From: Terriglobia bacterium
Lineage (GTDB): Bacteria; Acidobacteriota; Terriglobia; Acidiferrales; UBA7541
Length of the DNA: 64,000 nucleotides
Direction of reading: 5' to 3'
Assembly (NCBI GenBank): GCA_020072785.1
Contig: JAIQGG010000003.1
Span: 244,678-308,677 of the forward strand
Below the pieces are notes generated by a model. That model was not told the origin of the DNA. It was given only the letters and a program-made list of their open reading frames with translations, and made no database searches. The translations under genes and the position numbers were made by a program. Every line of letters begins with the position of its first letter. Position 1 is the stretch's first letter. This document shows, one piece after another, positions 62,077 through 64,000 of this stretch.

Positions 62077-62290
62077 TGGGAGTGCCTCCTTGGAAGGATG
62101 ATCCGCAGCGGACGGCGTGCCGCGGCGGTGCTGGTTTCGGGCCTACGGGGACGCTGCCCCCGCCTTTCTGTTACGCTTATACAGGGAATACGGGGCCAGC
62201 GCGATGAGGCCCACACCCCACGAAGGGATATTGTACGACGGAATCTCCGAGGGGAAGCGTTCGGAATTGACCGGACGTCACATAAGAGAC

Positions 62291-63175
62291 ATGAACCACG
62301 CGATCCGCAGCTGGAGCGCCGCCGGCGTCGTTTTCATGGGCCTTGGGCTCGGCGCCACGGTGCTGCTGTGGCACGGCCGCGCGCCGCGGTTGCCACTGGC
62401 TGCTGCGACATCCGCCGCCGAACCGGCCGCGGCCGCCGCGAGCGTGGCCACGCCCGCCGCTGCGCCGGCGGGGCATCCCGCGACGAAGGCGCAACCCGCG
62501 GCGGAGCGGGAAGCCGCTTCCCCGCTGCCGCAGAACGAAACCCTGGAATTCACGGCACAGCTAGCCAAGATCAACAACGTAGCCTCGCTGCAATTTGTCG
62601 CGGGCGAGCACCGCACGTTCCTGGGGCGCGCGGCGTGGCACCTGCAGGCCTTCGCGCACACGCAGAACCCGCTGCGCATGGTGTTCGTGCTGGATGACCA
62701 GTTTGACTCCTATAGCGACGCCGCGACGCTGGCGAGCCTGCAATACGAGCTGCGGCTGAACGAGCACGGGCAGAAGCTGGATTCCGTGCTGCGCATGAGC
62801 ACGGGAAGAGAGGCGGCGCCGGCGGATGCCACGGCCGCGCGGGTGCTGCCCGGCACGCGCGATCCGCTGGGGATGCTGCAATATCTGCGTACGGTGAACT
62901 GGGCGAAGAGCCCCGAGGTGCGCAGCCCGGTTTTCGACGGGCACAAGCTGTACGACGTACGCGCGCGGCTGGCCGGAACCGCGGAGAAAGTGACGGTTCC
63001 CGCGGGGGAATTTGCAGCGTCGAAGATCGATCTGCATATTTTCGAGAACGGCACGGAGAGCAAGGACACGCACATCGCGGTGTATCTGGCGAACACGCCG
63101 GCGCGCACACCGGTGCTTCTGGAGGCGGTGCTACCCCTGGGAACGGCACGGGTGGAGTTGCTGCGGGTGCCGTGA
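62291..63175 (+). CDS. DUF3108-like exported protein
   Basis: A 294-residue protein read from ATG 62291 (MNHAIRSWSAAGVVFMGLGL). The frame is open to 62117 without similarity. One N-terminal membrane segment is followed by an Ala/Pro-rich linker (about residues 35-85) and then a beta-rich domain: TLEFTAQLAKINNVASLQF, TFLGRAAWHLQAFAHT, VFDGHKLYDVRARLAG, VPAGEFAASKIDLHIFENG. The order fits DUF3108, a periplasmic domain related to LolA-like barrels. It is divergent from the epimerase. The role is unknown. Confidence 0.65.
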   Translation: MNHAIRSWSAAGVVFMGLGLGATVLLWHGRAPRLPLAAATSAAEPAAAAASVATPAAAPAGHPATKAQPAAEREAASPLPQNETLEFTAQLAKINNVASLQFVAGEHRTFLGRAAWHLQAFAHTQNPLRMVFVLDDQFDSYSDAATLASLQYELRLNEHGQKLDSVLRMSTGREAAPADATAARVLPGTRDPLGMLQYLRTVNWAKSPEVRSPVFDGHKLYDVRARLAGTAEKVTVPAGEFAASKIDLHIFENGTESKDTHIAVYLANTPARTPVLLEAVLPLGTARVELLRVP

Positions 63176-63300
63176 AGCGCCGGAAGTTCGGCGTTAAAAG
63201 TTAAGAAGTTCAACGGCTGAAAAGTTAAAAGAAAACCCGCGCGAAATTCCGGCCTGTCTTGTTTGCCACTTTCCCTTTTCAAACTTCCGCTGTGAATTTT

Positions 63301-63879
63301 TTATGCGGCCGCCAGCTGCTCGATGAGGGCGCAGGCGATGTGTCCGATGGTGATGTGCGCTTCCTGAATGCGCTGCGGGTCGCGCGAGGGGACGTTGAGG
63401 AGCAAGTCGACTTTGCCAGCCAGCGCGCCGCCGGTTTCTCCGGTGAAGGCCACGAGGCAGGCGCCGCAGGTGCGCCCGGCTTCCACGGCGCGCACCACGT
63501 TGGGGCTGGTGCCACTGGTGGAAAGGGCCACGAGGACGTCCGCGGGGGAGAGCAGCGATTCCACCTGGCGGGAAAAGATCTGCTCGAAGCCGTAGTCGTT
63601 CCCGGCCGCGGTGAGCACGGAGGGGTTGGCCGTCAGCGCCAGGGCCGCCAGGCTGCGGCGGTCGTTGCGCAGGCGCACCACGAGTTCGGCAGCGAGGTGC
63701 TGAGCATCGGCGGCGCTGCCGCCGTTGCCGAAGAAGACCAGTTTGCCGCCGGTGCGCAGGGCCGCGGCGGATTTTTCGGCAAACGCGGCGATGCGCGCGA
63801 TCAGCTCCGGCGAAAAACTCTGTTTTACGCGGCAACTTTCCTCGAGCTGGCGGCGGATGGTTTCGGTGTGTGGGGGCAT
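63301..63879 (-). CDS. gmhA: Phosphoheptose isomerase (SIS domain)
   Basis: A 192-residue single SIS-domain protein, the exact size of GmhA. The motif FFGNGGSAADAQHLAAELVV (residues about 48-67), the downstream LSTSGTSPNVVRAVEAG and FTGETGGALAGKVDLLL are diagnostic. It converts sedoheptulose-7-phosphate to D-glycero-D-manno-heptose-7-phosphate for LPS core. DiaA is a close relative but normally lacks this context. The next gene on the same strand encodes a UDP-sugar dehydrogenase. Confidence 0.88.
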   Translation of the reverse strand: MPPHTETIRRQLEESCRVKQSFSPELIARIAAFAEKSAAALRTGGKLVFFGNGGSAADAQHLAAELVVRLRNDRRSLAALALTANPSVLTAAGNDYGFEQIFSRQVESLLSPADVLVALSTSGTSPNVVRAVEAGRTCGACLVAFTGETGGALAGKVDLLLNVPSRDPQRIQEAHITIGHIACALIEQLAAA

Positions 63880-63897
63880 GGTGGTTTTTTCCGGGGG

Positions 63898-64000
63898 TCA
63901 GCAGAGGATGATTTTTTCGCGGTGGCGGACGAGGCGGCGGGTGGCGTTGCGGGTATCCACGACGAGTTTGGCGGCGTCCACGATGGCGGCGTAATCGTAG
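63898..64000 (-). CDS. UDP-glucose/GDP-mannose dehydrogenase family, C-terminal end (partial)
   Basis: Only the last 34 codons are inside the window: YDYAAIVDAAKLVVDTRNAT then the ending REKIILC. The DTRNA motif with a preceding Y/D-rich helix is typical of the UDP-binding C-terminal domain of UDP-glucose or UDP-ManNAc 6-dehydrogenases. It is 18 bases from gmhA on the same strand. These enzymes oxidise UDP-sugars to uronic acids for polysaccharides. Confidence 0.65.
   Translation of the reverse strand, partial: YDYAAIVDAAKLVVDTRNATRRLVRHREKIILC

Overview
This 64 kb window is GC-rich, gene-dense bacterial chromosome. The gene content points to a diderm soil bacterium, most probably an acidobacterium (Terriglobia-like). 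The indicators are LptD, GmhA and other envelope-sugar genes, a large secreted VPS10/sortilin-like propeller protein next to a TolB-propeller amidohydrolase, an OxyR/catalase pair, and short hairpin repeats in many gaps. No rRNA, tRNA, complete insertion sequence or CRISPR array was seen. The taxonomic call is inference from gene families and style, not from a marker gene.

Layout. 0-5 kb: end of a polyamine-type ABC transporter (potABC-like), a secreted D-aminoacylase-family hydrolase, an AhpD-like protein and small proteins. 5-14 kb: a radical SAM enzyme, a cytochrome c, a TSUP exporter, oxyR diverging from a catalase gene (the unit is flanked by imperfect 90-bp direct repeats), and a four-gene reverse-strand sulfur operon (ArsR-rhodanese regulator, SQR-like oxidoreductase, DsrE-like protein, methyltransferase). 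14-19 kb: a metallo-beta-lactamase/PilZ fusion, a CDF metal exporter, a tiny zinc-ribbon protein, a STAS protein and a DUF1015 protein. 19-22 kb: an A/T-richer island on the reverse strand with a 2-TM protein, an overlapping Cas2/SinR-like small protein and an AIPR-family (abortive phage resistance) protein. This is the best candidate for an undescribed defence cassette. 22-27 kb: an ECF sigma factor with a small membrane protein, a secreted Asp-box propeller protein and a YihY/BrkB membrane protein; fragments of a second, broken yihY locus lie around the sigma factor.

27-36 kb: an HAD phosphatase, an exported beta-propeller protein, then a polysaccharide-type cluster (two GT4 glycosyltransferases, a transglutaminase-like protein, asparagine synthase) and an OsmC protein. 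36-46.6 kb: a 1146-residue membrane GAF/GGDEF/HD-GYP protein preceded by a four-copy palindrome array, glutamyl-tRNA synthetase, a signal-peptide-bearing Hcp-like protein, overlapping cyaY and DsbD-N genes, a LigM-like O-demethylase, and ccdA/tlpA. 46.6-50 kb: a three-gene operon (CDP-alcohol phosphatidyltransferase, HAD-IB phosphatase, PAP2-superfamily protein) that resembles inositol-phospholipid or inositol-phosphoceramide synthesis. 50-64 kb: amidase, lptD, the two giant propeller genes, then envelope-sugar genes (galE-like epimerase, DUF3108 protein, gmhA, end of a UDP-sugar dehydrogenase).

Features that cut across the genes: at least nine copies of a 20-bp palindrome (GTGACCGC-NNN-GCGGTCAAC type), all in the same orientation and all in gaps; other hairpin families, one of which runs into the 3' end of a coding region; and remnants of genes around the two accessory patches (10.5-10.9 kb and 21.8-23.6 kb).
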